From Streptomyces nitrosporeus (GTDB taxonomy: Bacteria > Actinomycetota > Actinomycetes > Streptomycetales > Streptomycetaceae): a DNA stretch of 64,000 bases. The notes beneath the pieces are model-generated. The model searched no databases. It worked only from the letters and a program-made list of their open reading frames with translations, and had not been told where the DNA came from. The position numbers and the translations under genes were made by a program. Below are positions 41,058 through 49,599 of the stretch, piece after piece. The stretch's first letter is position 1. Every line of letters begins with the position of its first letter. The DNA is taken from NCBI RefSeq assembly GCF_008704555.1, contig NZ_CP023702.1, positions 2,542,001 to 2,606,000 on the forward strand. Direction: 5' to 3'.

Positions 41058-42332
41058 ATGGCGGCTGGTGTGCCCCGGGTCTTCGTCTCGCACCTGGCCG
41101 GCGTCCCCGTGTTCGACCCCAACGGCGACCAGGTCGGCCGGGTCCGGGACCTGGTGGCGATGCTGCGGGTCGGCGGGAAGCCTCCCCGGCTCCTCGGCAT
41201 GGTGGTCGAGGTGGTGAGCCGGCGCCGGATCTTCCTCCCGATGACCCGGGTGACGGGCGTCGAGTCCGGCCAGGTCATCACCACCGGTGTGGTCAACATG
41301 CGGCGCTTCGAGCAGCGCCCGACCGAGCGACTCGTCCTCGGCGAGTTCCTTGACCGGCGGGTGCGCCTGGTGGAGACGGACGAGGAGGTCACGGTCCTGG
41401 ACGTGGCCATCCAGCAGCTGCCGGCCCGCCGTGACTGGGAGATCGACAAGTTCTTCGTGCGCAAGGGGCGGGGCGGGGCGCTGCGCCGCAAGGGCGAGAC
41501 CCTGACCGTGGAGTGGCCGGCGATCAGCGGCCTCTCGCTGGAGCAGCACGGGCAGGGCGCCGAGAGCCTGGTCGCCACCTTCGAGCGGCTGCGCCCCACC
41601 GACGTCGCCAACGCCCTGCACCACCTGACGCCGAAGCGCCGGGCGGAGGTCGCGGCGGCGCTGGACGACGACCGGCTCGCGGACGTGCTGGAGGAGCTCC
41701 CCGGCGACGACCAGGTGGAGATCATCGGCAAGCTGGAGGAGAACCGCGCCGCGGACGTGCTGGAGGCGATGGACCCGGACGACGCGGCCGACCTGCTCTC
41801 CGAACTGCCGGAAGCCGACAAGGAGCGCCTGCTGACCCTGATGCGGCCGGGGGACGCGGCCGACGTACGCCGGCTGCTGTCGTACGAGGAGCGGACCGCG
41901 GGTGGGCTGATGACGACCGAGCCGATCATCCTGCGGCCCGACGCGACGGTCGCGGACGCGCTGGCCCGGGTGCGGCAGCAGGACCTCTCCCCCGCGCTGG
42001 CCGCCCAGGTCTACGTGTGCCGCTCCCCGGACGAGACCCCGACCGGCAAGTACCTGGGCACCGTGCACTTCCAGCGGCTGCTGCGCGACCCGCCGTTCAC
42101 CCTGGTCAGCTCGCTCGTGGACAGCGACCTCGTGCCGCTCGCGCCGGACACCCCGCTCTCCGAGGTGACGAGCTATCTGGCCGCGTACAACCTGGTGTCG
42201 GTGCCGGTGGTGGACGAGAGCATGTCCCTGCTGGGCGCGGTGACCGTCGACGACGTCCTGGACCACCTGCTGCCCGAGGACTGGCGGGAGACCGACTTCG
42301 ACAGCGGGGAGGCGGTCGGCGGTGGCCGCTGA
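41058..42332 (+). CDS. MgtE N-terminal/CBS domain protein without channel domain
   Basis: A 424-aa soluble protein: an N-terminal PRC-barrel-like region (SHLAGVPVFDPNGDQVGRVR), a repeat of it, then the MgtE intracellular N domain (LRPTDVANALHHL, AAALDDDRLADVLEELP, EAMDPDDAADLLSELP) and two CBS domains (GGLMTTEPIILRPDATVADA, VSVPVVDESMSLLGAVTVDDV). The five-helix channel domain of MgtE is missing, so it cannot transport ions alone. It may sense Mg2+ or adenosine nucleotides. Its stop overlaps the DUF1003 gene by 11 bp, pointing to a joint function. Confidence 0.88.
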   Translation: MAAGVPRVFVSHLAGVPVFDPNGDQVGRVRDLVAMLRVGGKPPRLLGMVVEVVSRRRIFLPMTRVTGVESGQVITTGVVNMRRFEQRPTERLVLGEFLDRRVRLVETDEEVTVLDVAIQQLPARRDWEIDKFFVRKGRGGALRRKGETLTVEWPAISGLSLEQHGQGAESLVATFERLRPTDVANALHHLTPKRRAEVAAALDDDRLADVLEELPGDDQVEIIGKLEENRAADVLEAMDPDDAADLLSELPEADKERLLTLMRPGDAADVRRLLSYEERTAGGLMTTEPIILRPDATVADALARVRQQDLSPALAAQVYVCRSPDETPTGKYLGTVHFQRLLRDPPFTLVSSLVDSDLVPLAPDTPLSEVTSYLAAYNLVSVPVVDESMSLLGAVTVDDVLDHLLPEDWRETDFDSGEAVGGGR

Positions 42333-42888
42333 GGACCGTGACCGCGTGAAGAGCGGTCCGTCGGGCGCGTCGGGCATCGTCCGTCCGCCCCGGTCGCGGC
42401 TCGACCAGCCGAAGGCCCCCCGGCGCCGTCTGCTGCCGGAGTACGACCCGGAGGCGTTCGGGCGGTTCTCGGAGCGCATCGCGCGGTTCCTGGGGACCGG
42501 GCGGTTCATCGTCTGGATGACGCTGACGATCATCCTGTGGGTGGTGTGGAACATCGTCGCGCCCGAGCACCTGCGCTTCGACGAGTACCCGTTCATCTTC
42601 CTCACCCTGGCGCTGTCCCTCCAGGCCTCCTACGCCGCCCCGCTGATCCTCCTCGCGCAGAACCGGCAGGACGACCGCGACCGGGTCACGCACGAACAGG
42701 ACCGCAAGCAGAACGAGCGCTCGATCGCTGACACCGAGTACCTCACGCGGGAGATCGCCTCGCTCAGGATGGGCCTCGGTGAGGTCGCCACCCGGGACTG
42801 GATCCGCTCGGAGCTGGAAGCCCTGGTGAAGGACATGGAGGAGCGCCGGATCATCTCCTCCGCCGAGAGTGACGAAGCCGACCGCTGA
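42322..42888 (+). CDS. DUF1003 domain membrane protein
   Basis: A 188-aa DUF1003 protein: basic N-terminal part (RSRLDQPKAPRRRLLPEYDP), two helices (FIVWMTLTIILWVVWNIV and FIFLTLALSLQASYAAPLIL) linked by FDEYP, then the family motif NRQDDRDRV and a coiled-coil C-terminus. The GTG at 42322 overlaps the end of the preceding gene. DUF1003 genes are regularly paired with MgtE-N/CBS genes in actinobacteria; a membrane partner for it is inferred. Confidence 0.88.
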   Translation: MAAEDRDRVKSGPSGASGIVRPPRSRLDQPKAPRRRLLPEYDPEAFGRFSERIARFLGTGRFIVWMTLTIILWVVWNIVAPEHLRFDEYPFIFLTLALSLQASYAAPLILLAQNRQDDRDRVTHEQDRKQNERSIADTEYLTREIASLRMGLGEVATRDWIRSELEALVKDMEERRIISSAESDEADR

Positions 42889-42931
42889 GGCGCTACCCGC
42901 GCGTAGCACCCGGCGCCGTACCATCGTCCCT

Positions 42932-44065
42932 ATGGCTACGGAAGACGCGGTGCGCGAAGCACTGGCGACAGTGAACGACCCGGAGATCCACCGACCGATC
43001 ACCGAGCTGGGCATGGTGAAATCCGTCGATATCGATCCTGACGGTGTGGTCGCTGTCACCGTGTACCTCACGGTCTCCGGCTGTCCGATGCGGGAGACGA
43101 TCACCCGGAACGTCACCGAAGCGGTGGCCCGTGTCGAGGGCGTGTCGCGGGTCGAGGTCACGCTCGACGTGATGAGCGACGAGCAGCGCAAGGAGCTCGC
43201 CGCCTCGCTGCGCGGCGGTACGGCGGAGCGGGAGGTCCCGTTCGCCAAGCCCGGTTCGCTGACCCGGGTCTACGCGGTCGCGTCCGGCAAGGGCGGCGTC
43301 GGCAAGTCCTCGGTGACGGTGAACCTCGCCGCGGCGATGGCGGCCGACGGTCTCAAGGTCGGCGTGGTGGACGCGGACATCTACGGCCACAGCGTGCCCC
43401 GGATGCTCGGCGCGGACGGCAAGCCCACCCAGGTCGAGAACATGATCATGCCGCCGTCCTCGCACGGCGTGAAGGTGATCTCCATCGGCATGTTCACCCC
43501 GGGCAACGCCCCGGTGGTCTGGCGCGGCCCGATGCTGCACCGCGCGCTCCAGCAGTTCCTCGCCGATGTGTACTGGGGCGACCTGGACGTGCTGCTGCTC
43601 GACCTGCCGCCGGGCACCGGCGACATCGCGATCTCCGTGGCCCAGCTCGTGCCGAACGCCGAGATCCTGGTCGTCACGACCCCGCAGCAGGCGGCGGCCG
43701 AGGTGGCCGAGCGGGCCGGCTCGATCGCCGTGCAGACGCACCAGAAGATCGTCGGTGTCGTCGAGAACATGTCGGGCATGCCCTGTCCGCACTGCGACGA
43801 GACGGTCGACGTGTTCGGCTCCGGCGGCGGTCAGCGGGTCGCGGACGGCCTGACGAAGACGGTCGGCGCCGAGGTGCCGGTCCTGGGCTCCATCCCGATC
43901 GACGTACGGCTCCGGGAGGGCGGCGACGAGGGCAAGCCCGTCGTGCTGTCCGACCCGGACTCCCCGGCCGGTGCGGCGCTGCGGTCCGTGGCGCAGAAGC
44001 TGGGGGGCCGTCAGCGCGGCCTGTCCGGCATGTCGCTGGGGCTGACCCCGCGCAACAAGTTCTGA
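42932..44065 (+). CDS. mrp: Mrp/NBP35 family Fe-S cluster carrier ATPase
   Basis: A 377-aa protein with an N-terminal MIP18/DUF59 domain (VREALATVNDPEIHRPITELG) and a P-loop NTPase of the Mrp/ApbC type. The deviant Walker A is SGKGGVGKSS, Walker B LLLDLPPGTGD, and the cluster-binding CPHC lies in MSGMPCPHCDE. It would assemble and deliver [4Fe-4S] clusters. TACCAT seven bases before the ATG suggests a leaderless transcript. A long hairpin follows. Confidence 0.93.
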   Translation: MATEDAVREALATVNDPEIHRPITELGMVKSVDIDPDGVVAVTVYLTVSGCPMRETITRNVTEAVARVEGVSRVEVTLDVMSDEQRKELAASLRGGTAEREVPFAKPGSLTRVYAVASGKGGVGKSSVTVNLAAAMAADGLKVGVVDADIYGHSVPRMLGADGKPTQVENMIMPPSSHGVKVISIGMFTPGNAPVVWRGPMLHRALQQFLADVYWGDLDVLLLDLPPGTGDIAISVAQLVPNAEILVVTTPQQAAAEVAERAGSIAVQTHQKIVGVVENMSGMPCPHCDETVDVFGSGGGQRVADGLTKTVGAEVPVLGSIPIDVRLREGGDEGKPVVLSDPDSPAGAALRSVAQKLGGRQRGLSGMSLGLTPRNKF

Positions 44066-44078
44066 CGCGCCGTCGGGC

Positions 44079-44126
44079 GTACGCGGACGGGCCGGCCCTC
44101 GCACGGGGGCCGGCCCGTCGGCGTAC
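44079..44126. terminator. Hairpin terminator between mrp and the 44132 gene
   Basis: Perfect 13-bp stem (44086-44098 with 44107-44119) extended outward by GTACGC/GCGTAC after one mismatch. It serves convergent genes. Confidence 0.8.
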
Positions 44127-44131
44127 CCGGC

Positions 44132-44794
44132 TCAGTTCTCGTACGTCCTGATGTCGCCGATCACCGCGAAGCCCAGGCCGTAGGCGCTCAGCCCGCGTCC
44201 GTACGCGCCGATGTGGACACCGTCGGGCGCCGAGCCCGCGAGGACCCAGCCGAACTCGGACTCGCGGTAGTGGAAGTCCACCGGTACGCCGTCCACCGGG
44301 AGCGACAGCGACGACCAGGGGGCCTGGCCCAGTTCGTCGGCGAGCGCGAAAGCGGTCTCGGTCTGCTGGCTCAGCCACTCGCTCCGCAGGACGTGGTCCA
44401 TCTGCGCGGGCCAGGTGCGGGTGAGCAGACCGGAGCCCGCCAGCAGCGCCGCCGAGGACGCGGTGACGGCCTCCAGCACCCCGGTGCCGTCGCCGCTGTG
44501 GCGCAGCGGGCCCGCGCCGACCGTGACCACCACCGCGAAGCGGGCCTTCTCCGCGTTCTCACCGAAGCGCAGGACGGGTTCCTCGCCGTGGCCGGTGCAG
44601 CCGTGCTGGACCACGCCCTCCGCGTCGGCGGTGACCTGCATCAGCCAGCGTTCACCGGTGAACGCGTCGTCCAGGCCGTACCAGGGGAACGGCGCCTTGA
44701 GATAGCCGTCGACGGTACGCCGGGCCGCCGGCCCGCCCTCCGCGGGATCGGTACCGGGGGCACCGTCCGCCTCTGCCCGACTCGTCGTCTCCAT
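44132..44794 (-). CDS. Conserved hypothetical protein
   Basis: A 220-aa protein rich in aromatic residues: YLKAPFPWYGLDDAFTGERW, FAVVVTVGAGPLRHSGDG, WPAQMDHVLRSEWLS, HYRESEFGWVLAGS and GLGFAVIGDIRTYEN. No signal peptide, membrane helix or known catalytic motif is seen. It appears well conserved in Streptomyces as I recall, but its function is unknown. It runs with tatB and htrA but is separated from tatB by a 244-bp non-coding gap. Confidence 0.75.
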   Translation of the reverse strand: METTSRAEADGAPGTDPAEGGPAARRTVDGYLKAPFPWYGLDDAFTGERWLMQVTADAEGVVQHGCTGHGEEPVLRFGENAEKARFAVVVTVGAGPLRHSGDGTGVLEAVTASSAALLAGSGLLTRTWPAQMDHVLRSEWLSQQTETAFALADELGQAPWSSLSLPVDGVPVDFHYRESEFGWVLAGSAPDGVHIGAYGRGLSAYGLGFAVIGDIRTYEN

Positions 44795-45038
44795 CTGCCC
44801 GGCCGCCTCCTCGATCTGTCACTGCTCCGGAGCGGCCCTCCCCCTCGGGTGTGGGCAACCTCGCAACCGGACAGATGGAGAGAATAGCCATACGGTCGTG
44901 GCGAGCCGGGAATGACGGCCGTCCGGGCGGTGTCCGGCCCGGTCCGCCGGTGAGCGGGAAGCCGGTGCGCGGCCCCTTCCGGGCCGGTCCCGGTGTCCGC
45001 CGCGGACCTCGGTCCGTGACCCCGCGCCCGGTGTCCGC

Positions 45039-45485
45039 TCAGGTGGCGTCCGCGTCGAAGGGCGGGCGTTCGTCCTTCGCGGGTGCGGCGGGCTTCTTCA
45101 GGAGGTCGGGCGTGGCGGCGCCGGCCGCCGCGGCGGCGGGCGCGGCGGGCGCGCTCTCCCGGCCGTTCACCGCGTCGGTGACCTCGGCCATCTCCTTGCG
45201 CAGGTCGAAGCTCTCGCGGATCTCCTTCAGCCCCAGGTCGTCGTTGCCCTCCGCGAGCTGCTTGCGGAGATACGTCTTGGGGTTGAGGTCCTCGAACTCG
45301 AAGTCCTTGAACTGCGGCCCGAGCTCCGACCGGATGTCCTCCTTGGCGCTGTCCGAGAACTCACGGATCTTGCGGATGGTCCGCGTGACGTCCTGGATGA
45401 CCTTCGGCAGCTTCTCGGGGCCGAAGACGAGCACGGCGAGAACCACGAGCGTCAGCAGTTCGAGTGCGCCTATGTCGTCGAACAC
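45039..45485 (-). CDS. tatB: Twin-arginine translocase subunit TatB
   Basis: A 148-aa TatB: N-terminal helix LELLTLVVLAVLVFGPEKLP with the FGP hinge, an amphipathic helix (VIQDVTRTIRKIREFSDSAK), then a charged region and an Ala/Pro-rich tail. With TatA and TatC elsewhere it exports folded proteins carrying twin-arginine signals. GTG start at 45485. The sigE-anti-sigma-htrA-tatB order is the mycobacterial one and marks an envelope-stress operon; tatB begins 115 bp after htrA. Confidence 0.93.
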   Translation of the reverse strand: MFDDIGALELLTLVVLAVLVFGPEKLPKVIQDVTRTIRKIREFSDSAKEDIRSELGPQFKDFEFEDLNPKTYLRKQLAEGNDDLGLKEIRESFDLRKEMAEVTDAVNGRESAPAAPAAAAAGAATPDLLKKPAAPAKDERPPFDADAT

Positions 45486-45600
45486 CTTGTTGCTCCTCGT
45501 GTTCTCTGCGGGTTCTTCGCGGTTCCGCCCCGGGGTGCCGTGGCCCGGACCGCTCCACGGTACCCGGGGAAGCTGTCCGTGCGGTACCTGCCGATGGCCG

Positions 45601-47589
45601 TCAGGTGCCGCTCGCCGAACCGAGTGTCAACGTCATGGACAGGTCCTTGCCTCCGCGGATCAGCCGGAGGTCCAGCCGGTCCCCCGGCCGGTGGGCGCGA
45701 ATCTTGATGATCAGTTCCTCGCCGCTGTGCACCCGCTGGCCCTGCACCTCGGTGATGACGTCACCCGTCCGGATCCCGGCCCTGTCCGCCGGGCCGCCCT
45801 CCGTCACCGCGGGTCCGCCGTCGGCGGCCTTGCCGCCGACCCTGGCGCCGTCCCCGGTGAACTGCATGTCCAGCGTGACACCGATCACGGGGTGGGTGGC
45901 CTTCCCCGTGTTGATCAGCTCCTCGGCGACCCGTTTCGCCTGGTTGATGGGTATCGCGAAGCCCAGGCCTATGGAGCCGGACTGGCCGCTGTCGGAGCCG
46001 GACCCGGTGCCGGCCGCGCGGATGGCGCTGTTGATGCCGATGACCCTGGCCTCGGTGTCGACGAGGGGCCCGCCGGAGTTGCCCGGGTTGATCGGGGCGT
46101 CGGTCTGCAGGGCGTCGACGTAACTGACGTCACTGCCGTCGCCCTTCTCGCCGCCCGCGGTGATCGGCCGCTGCTTGGCGCTGATGATGCCGGAGGTGAC
46201 CGTGTTGGACAGGTCGAAGGGCGCACCGATGGCCACCACCGGATCACCGACCTGGACGTTGTCGGAGTTGCCGAGCGGCAGGGGCGCGAGCCCCGACACG
46301 CCGGTGACCTTGACCACCGCCAGGTCGTAACCGCTGTCCTGGCCGACGATCTCGGCCGACGCGGTCTCACCTCCGCTGAAGGTGACCGTGATGTCGCCGG
46401 AGGTTCCCGCCGGGGCGACGACATGGTTGTTGGTGAGGATGTGGCCCTTGGCGTCGAGCACGAAGCCCGTGCCGGTCCCCGACTCCGCGGCACCGCTGAC
46501 GTGCAGGGTCACCACGCTGGGCAGGGCGCGCGAGGCGATCCCGGCGACGCTGTCCGGCGCCCGGCCCCCGCTGTCCCGGCCCGCCTGGGGCAGTTCGACG
46601 GTGGTGAGGCCGCCGTTGCGCTCGACGTACGCGCCGACCCCGCCCCCGATGCCTCCGGCGACCAGGGCGAGCAGCACCGCGCCCGCCAGGAGCGCTCCCC
46701 GGCGGCTCCTGCGCGGCTGCCCCGCGGTGGCGGAGTCCGGGGCGCTCAGGGGCTGGTGGGGCGGCCGGGGGGCTCCCCAGGGGTCGTAGCGGAGCCACTG
46801 GCCGGTCTGCTGCGGGTGCGCGGCGGCCCGGGGCTGGTGCTGTGCCGGGCCGGGCTGGCCGAAGGGAGCGGGCTGGTCGGGCTGGCCGAAGGGAGCGGGC
46901 TGCTGGGCGGTACCGGAGGACCCGGCCTGCTGGTGCGGCAGTGTGTGCGCCGCGGAGGGCGGTGCGAAGCCCGCGCCCGGGGGCGGGTACTCCTCGGCCG
47001 GCGGGGCGTGCGGGGGAGCCCCCGGGCCGTGCGGGCCCGCGTAGGGCGGGGGTACGGGGGTGCCGTGGGCGGGGGTCGGCACCGGCCGCTGGACGGGCGG
47101 CGCGGGGGCCCAGGGCCCCGGTTCGCCGTAGGGCGGGGTGCTGTACTCGTCGGCCGGGTGCAGCGGCCGCGGCCGGGGCGCGGGCTCCCCCGCCGCCACT
47201 GCGGCCTCGGCGGGCGCGGACGGTACGGGAGGCCCGGCCTGCGGGACACCGGCGGGCGGAGGGCCGGGCGGGGCGGCGGGCGCGGGCGGCTCGGCGCGGG
47301 CCGGCTCGGACGGGTCTGCCACCGGCTCGGCGCGGGGGCCGGGTCCGGGGGCCGGCGGTGCGAGCCGGAACGACTCGTCGGCCTCGGCGGCGGGGTCCAT
47401 CCCGGGCTCCGCCTGGCCCGTGGCCGGGGGCGCGGGGCTCTCGGCGGGGCCGGCCGCGGGGGCCTGCCCCGTGCCGGCCGTGCTGCCCGGCGCGGGCACC
47501 GCGTCTTCCGGCCCGGCGGGGTGGGCGCGCCCCGTGGAGGGGCGGTTCCACCACTTCGTCCTGGGCCCGCTGGGCTTCCCGTCGTCCAT
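45601..47589 (-). CDS. htrA: HtrA-like serine protease with PDZ domain
   Basis: A 662-aa membrane-anchored protease. The first 260 residues are cytoplasmic and Pro/Ala-rich, followed by one helix (GALLAGAVLLALVAGGIGGG). The trypsin-like domain has His in TNNHVV, Asp in YDLAVVKV and Ser in NPGNSGGPLV. A C-terminal PDZ (GPADRAGIRTGDVITEVQGQ) recognises unfolded C-termini. It degrades or refolds damaged extracytoplasmic proteins. It follows the anti-sigma gene with a gap of about 90 bp that contains a CCTCCGCGGAGG palindrome. The ATG at 47589 reads MDDGKPSGP. Confidence 0.93.
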   Translation of the reverse strand: MDDGKPSGPRTKWWNRPSTGRAHPAGPEDAVPAPGSTAGTGQAPAAGPAESPAPPATGQAEPGMDPAAEADESFRLAPPAPGPGPRAEPVADPSEPARAEPPAPAAPPGPPPAGVPQAGPPVPSAPAEAAVAAGEPAPRPRPLHPADEYSTPPYGEPGPWAPAPPVQRPVPTPAHGTPVPPPYAGPHGPGAPPHAPPAEEYPPPGAGFAPPSAAHTLPHQQAGSSGTAQQPAPFGQPDQPAPFGQPGPAQHQPRAAAHPQQTGQWLRYDPWGAPRPPHQPLSAPDSATAGQPRRSRRGALLAGAVLLALVAGGIGGGVGAYVERNGGLTTVELPQAGRDSGGRAPDSVAGIASRALPSVVTLHVSGAAESGTGTGFVLDAKGHILTNNHVVAPAGTSGDITVTFSGGETASAEIVGQDSGYDLAVVKVTGVSGLAPLPLGNSDNVQVGDPVVAIGAPFDLSNTVTSGIISAKQRPITAGGEKGDGSDVSYVDALQTDAPINPGNSGGPLVDTEARVIGINSAIRAAGTGSGSDSGQSGSIGLGFAIPINQAKRVAEELINTGKATHPVIGVTLDMQFTGDGARVGGKAADGGPAVTEGGPADRAGIRTGDVITEVQGQRVHSGEELIIKIRAHRPGDRLDLRLIRGGKDLSMTLTLGSASGT

Positions 47590-47679
47590 GCTCTCCCCGC
47601 CCCTGGCCTCTGCGTGCCTCCGCGGAGGCGTTCCTCCCGGAATTCAACCAGGTTTGCCGACCCGTGCGCAGAGGCCGCT

Positions 47680-48667
47680 TCAGCGCAACGGTGAGAGCGG
47701 TATCGCCCGGTCGGCCGACGGTGGTGACGCGGAGGCGGTCGCGGAAGGCGGTACCGACCGCGGATCGGCCGCACGGCCGGGCGGGGACGAGAACAGCGGT
47801 CCCGCGTCGGTCGGGCTTATCAGCGGCGGCACGGTCACGTTCAGCGCCGGAAACGCCTGCCCGTGCCCGAGGACCTGCCCGTGCCCGAGGAGCGGCGCGG
47901 TGACCAGCAGGGGGGGAGGGCGCCGTCACCAGGACCGGGCCGGGGGGCGCGGACACCGGGGGGACGGGGGCCGGGCTCCGGCCGGACCGGTCGCCGACGG
48001 CCAGCGCGCCGCCGCCGCTGCGGCTGGCCGCGGAGCTCCCGCCGCCCGTGCGCGTCTGCTCGTCGAGCGGGGTGGCGGTGGTGCCCGCCCCCTCCGCTCT
48101 GAGCGGTGTCTCGGGGGCGTACTCCAGCGGCAGGGTGCCGCCGAGCGCGATGGCCGCCAGGGACACGGCCCCGGCCGCGGCGAACGCGAAGCGCCGGGCA
48201 CGCAAGGAGGAACGGTCCGCCTCACGGCCCGCCCCGTGCACGGGGAACCCCGCACGGACAGGACCGCCGGGCAGCACCGCGGTGGAACCGTGTGCCGTGG
48301 GGAGGTAGCCGAAGCCGCCGGGGGCGCTCCCCGAGCGCCCCCGGGGGTGCCGTGTCACCGGGAAGACGTCCTCCCCGAACCGGCCGGCGCCGCCGAAGGG
48401 CCCGTCCGGCCCGCCGCCTCCGCCGCCGGACCCCGCGGGAAGGCCCTGGAGGCGGGCGAGGAAGCCCTCGGAGGGCGGCGGAGGGGTGGAGGCGGCGAAG
48501 GCGCTCTTGAGGCGGCGCTGGGCGTCGGCCTCGGCCTTGCAGCGGGAACAGGTCGCCAGGTGGGCCAGGACCCGTTCACGCGCGTCGTGTTTGAGCTCGC
48601 CGTCGACGAGCGCGGCGAGGCGGTCCCCCAGGTGCTGCTCCGCGGGGGTCGGGCCGGTGGGACTCAC
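47680..48667 (-). CDS. Anti-sigma factor (RseA/RsgB-like), frameshifted in this sequence
   Basis: The N-terminus has a zinc anti-sigma motif (HLATCSRC: His-x3-Cys-x2-Cys), followed by a linker and a membrane helix ([18 protein letters not shown]). In a run of seven G (47910-47916; C7 on the coding strand) the frame breaks. As written it reads nonsense through the htrA gene to 46367 (766 aa). Removing one base restores a sensible 328-aa protein whose tail ([29 protein letters not shown]) ends at TGA 47680-47682. The GTG at 48667 overlaps the sigE stop (GTGA), so the two are coupled. Zinc finger and helix are intact either way. True mutation, slippage or sequencing error are all possible. Confidence 0.82.
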
Positions 48668-49425
48668 GCCGTTCCGACCTCCCCTGTCAGCACCGCGTCC
48701 GCCAGGGAGCGCTGCTCGGCACGGGCCTCGGGCGAACGGTGCCGCAGCGCCTTGCGCAGGTGCGAGCGCCCGCGGTGGATACGGCTGCGGACGGTGCCCA
48801 GCTTCACGCCGAGCGTGGCGGCGATCTCCTCGTACGAAAGGCCCTCGATGTCGCAGAGCACGACCGCGGCGCGGAATTCGGGCGCGAGGGTGTCCAGCGC
48901 CTGCTGGACGTCCGCGTCGAAGTGCGTGTCGTTGAAGACCTGCTGCGGGGACGGCTCCCGGCTCGGGAGCCGTTCGGCGGCGTCGTCGCCGAGCGAGTCG
49001 AAGCGGATCCGCTGCTTGCGGCGGACCATGTCCAGGAAGAGATTGGTCGTGATCCGGTGCAGCCAGCCCTCGAAGGTGCCGGGCGTGTACGTCGACAGCG
49101 ACCGGAAGACCCGGACGAAGACTTCCTGCGTCAGGTCCTCGGCGTCGTGCTGGTTACCCGTCAGCCGGTAGGCGAGGCGGTACACGCGACCGCTGTGCGT
49201 GCTGACGATCTCTTCCCATGAGGGTGGGGTCCACGCCTGGGAATCCGCATCTGAGGCGAAGGTCGCGGTCGGTGCGGAAACGTCGGAAGAACGGTCAGCG
49301 GTGTCGGTCACGGATTTCGGCTCACCCGCCGACCTGAGAAAGCGCCGCAGCACTCCGCCCCGATCCACAGGCGCAGCCGCACCTCCCCTATCGGCTCTGG
49401 TGGTGTCCAGTGGAGCCCCTACCAT
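48664..49425 (-). CDS. sigE: ECF RNA polymerase sigma factor SigE-like
   Basis: A 253-aa sigma-70 family factor with only regions 2 and 4. Region 2 is [20 protein letters not shown] with FVRVFRSL and the -10-binding segment [22 protein letters not shown]. Region 4 is [40 protein letters not shown]. The first 80 residues are an extended polar leader. The ATG at 49425 ([15 protein letters not shown]) has GAGG upstream. It matches mycobacterial SigE by order (rseA, htrA, tatB downstream). A GGAACC-N16-CGTT element 120 bp upstream indicates autoregulation. Confidence 0.92.
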   Translation of the reverse strand: MVGAPLDTTRADRGGAAAPVDRGGVLRRFLRSAGEPKSVTDTADRSSDVSAPTATFASDADSQAWTPPSWEEIVSTHSGRVYRLAYRLTGNQHDAEDLTQEVFVRVFRSLSTYTPGTFEGWLHRITTNLFLDMVRRKQRIRFDSLGDDAAERLPSREPSPQQVFNDTHFDADVQQALDTLAPEFRAAVVLCDIEGLSYEEIAATLGVKLGTVRSRIHRGRSHLRKALRHRSPEARAEQRSLADAVLTGEVGTA

Positions 49426-49547
49426 AGCCACCTCGCCCGTTAGCTCCGGATAAGCCTTTATTCCCTGAGGGCCCCGGAGGTCCGGGGAGCAAGGGAACAT
49501 TCCGGGCCGGCCGCCGGGCCGGGCACCGTGTTTTCCCCTGCGTGTTC

Positions 49548-49575
49548 CTAACGTCCGGTCCCATCTGCGGGTTCC
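49548..49575 (-). promoter_or_regulatory. ECF-type promoter of sigE (GGAACC-N16-CGTT)
   Basis: On the minus strand GGAACC (49575 to 49570), 16 bp, then CGTTAG (49553 to 49548). The GGAAC-N16-CGTT/GTC arrangement is that of SigE-like ECF factors. Its position about 115-120 bp upstream of the sigE start suggests a self-activated promoter. Confidence 0.65.
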
Positions 49576-49599
49576 CGGTCACAGCGGATACAGTCACCG

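Noticed and set aside
44908..44934. GGGAAT-N18-GTC on the plus strand, close to a SigR site
   Set aside because: It ends in GTC rather than GTT and points into the 3' end of tatB with no plus-strand gene behind it; probably chance.
46367..47679. Continuation of the anti-sigma frame through htrA to 766 aa
   Set aside because: The translation after the C7 run is antilogous shadow of the htrA leader; the other frame gives a proper C-terminus and stop.
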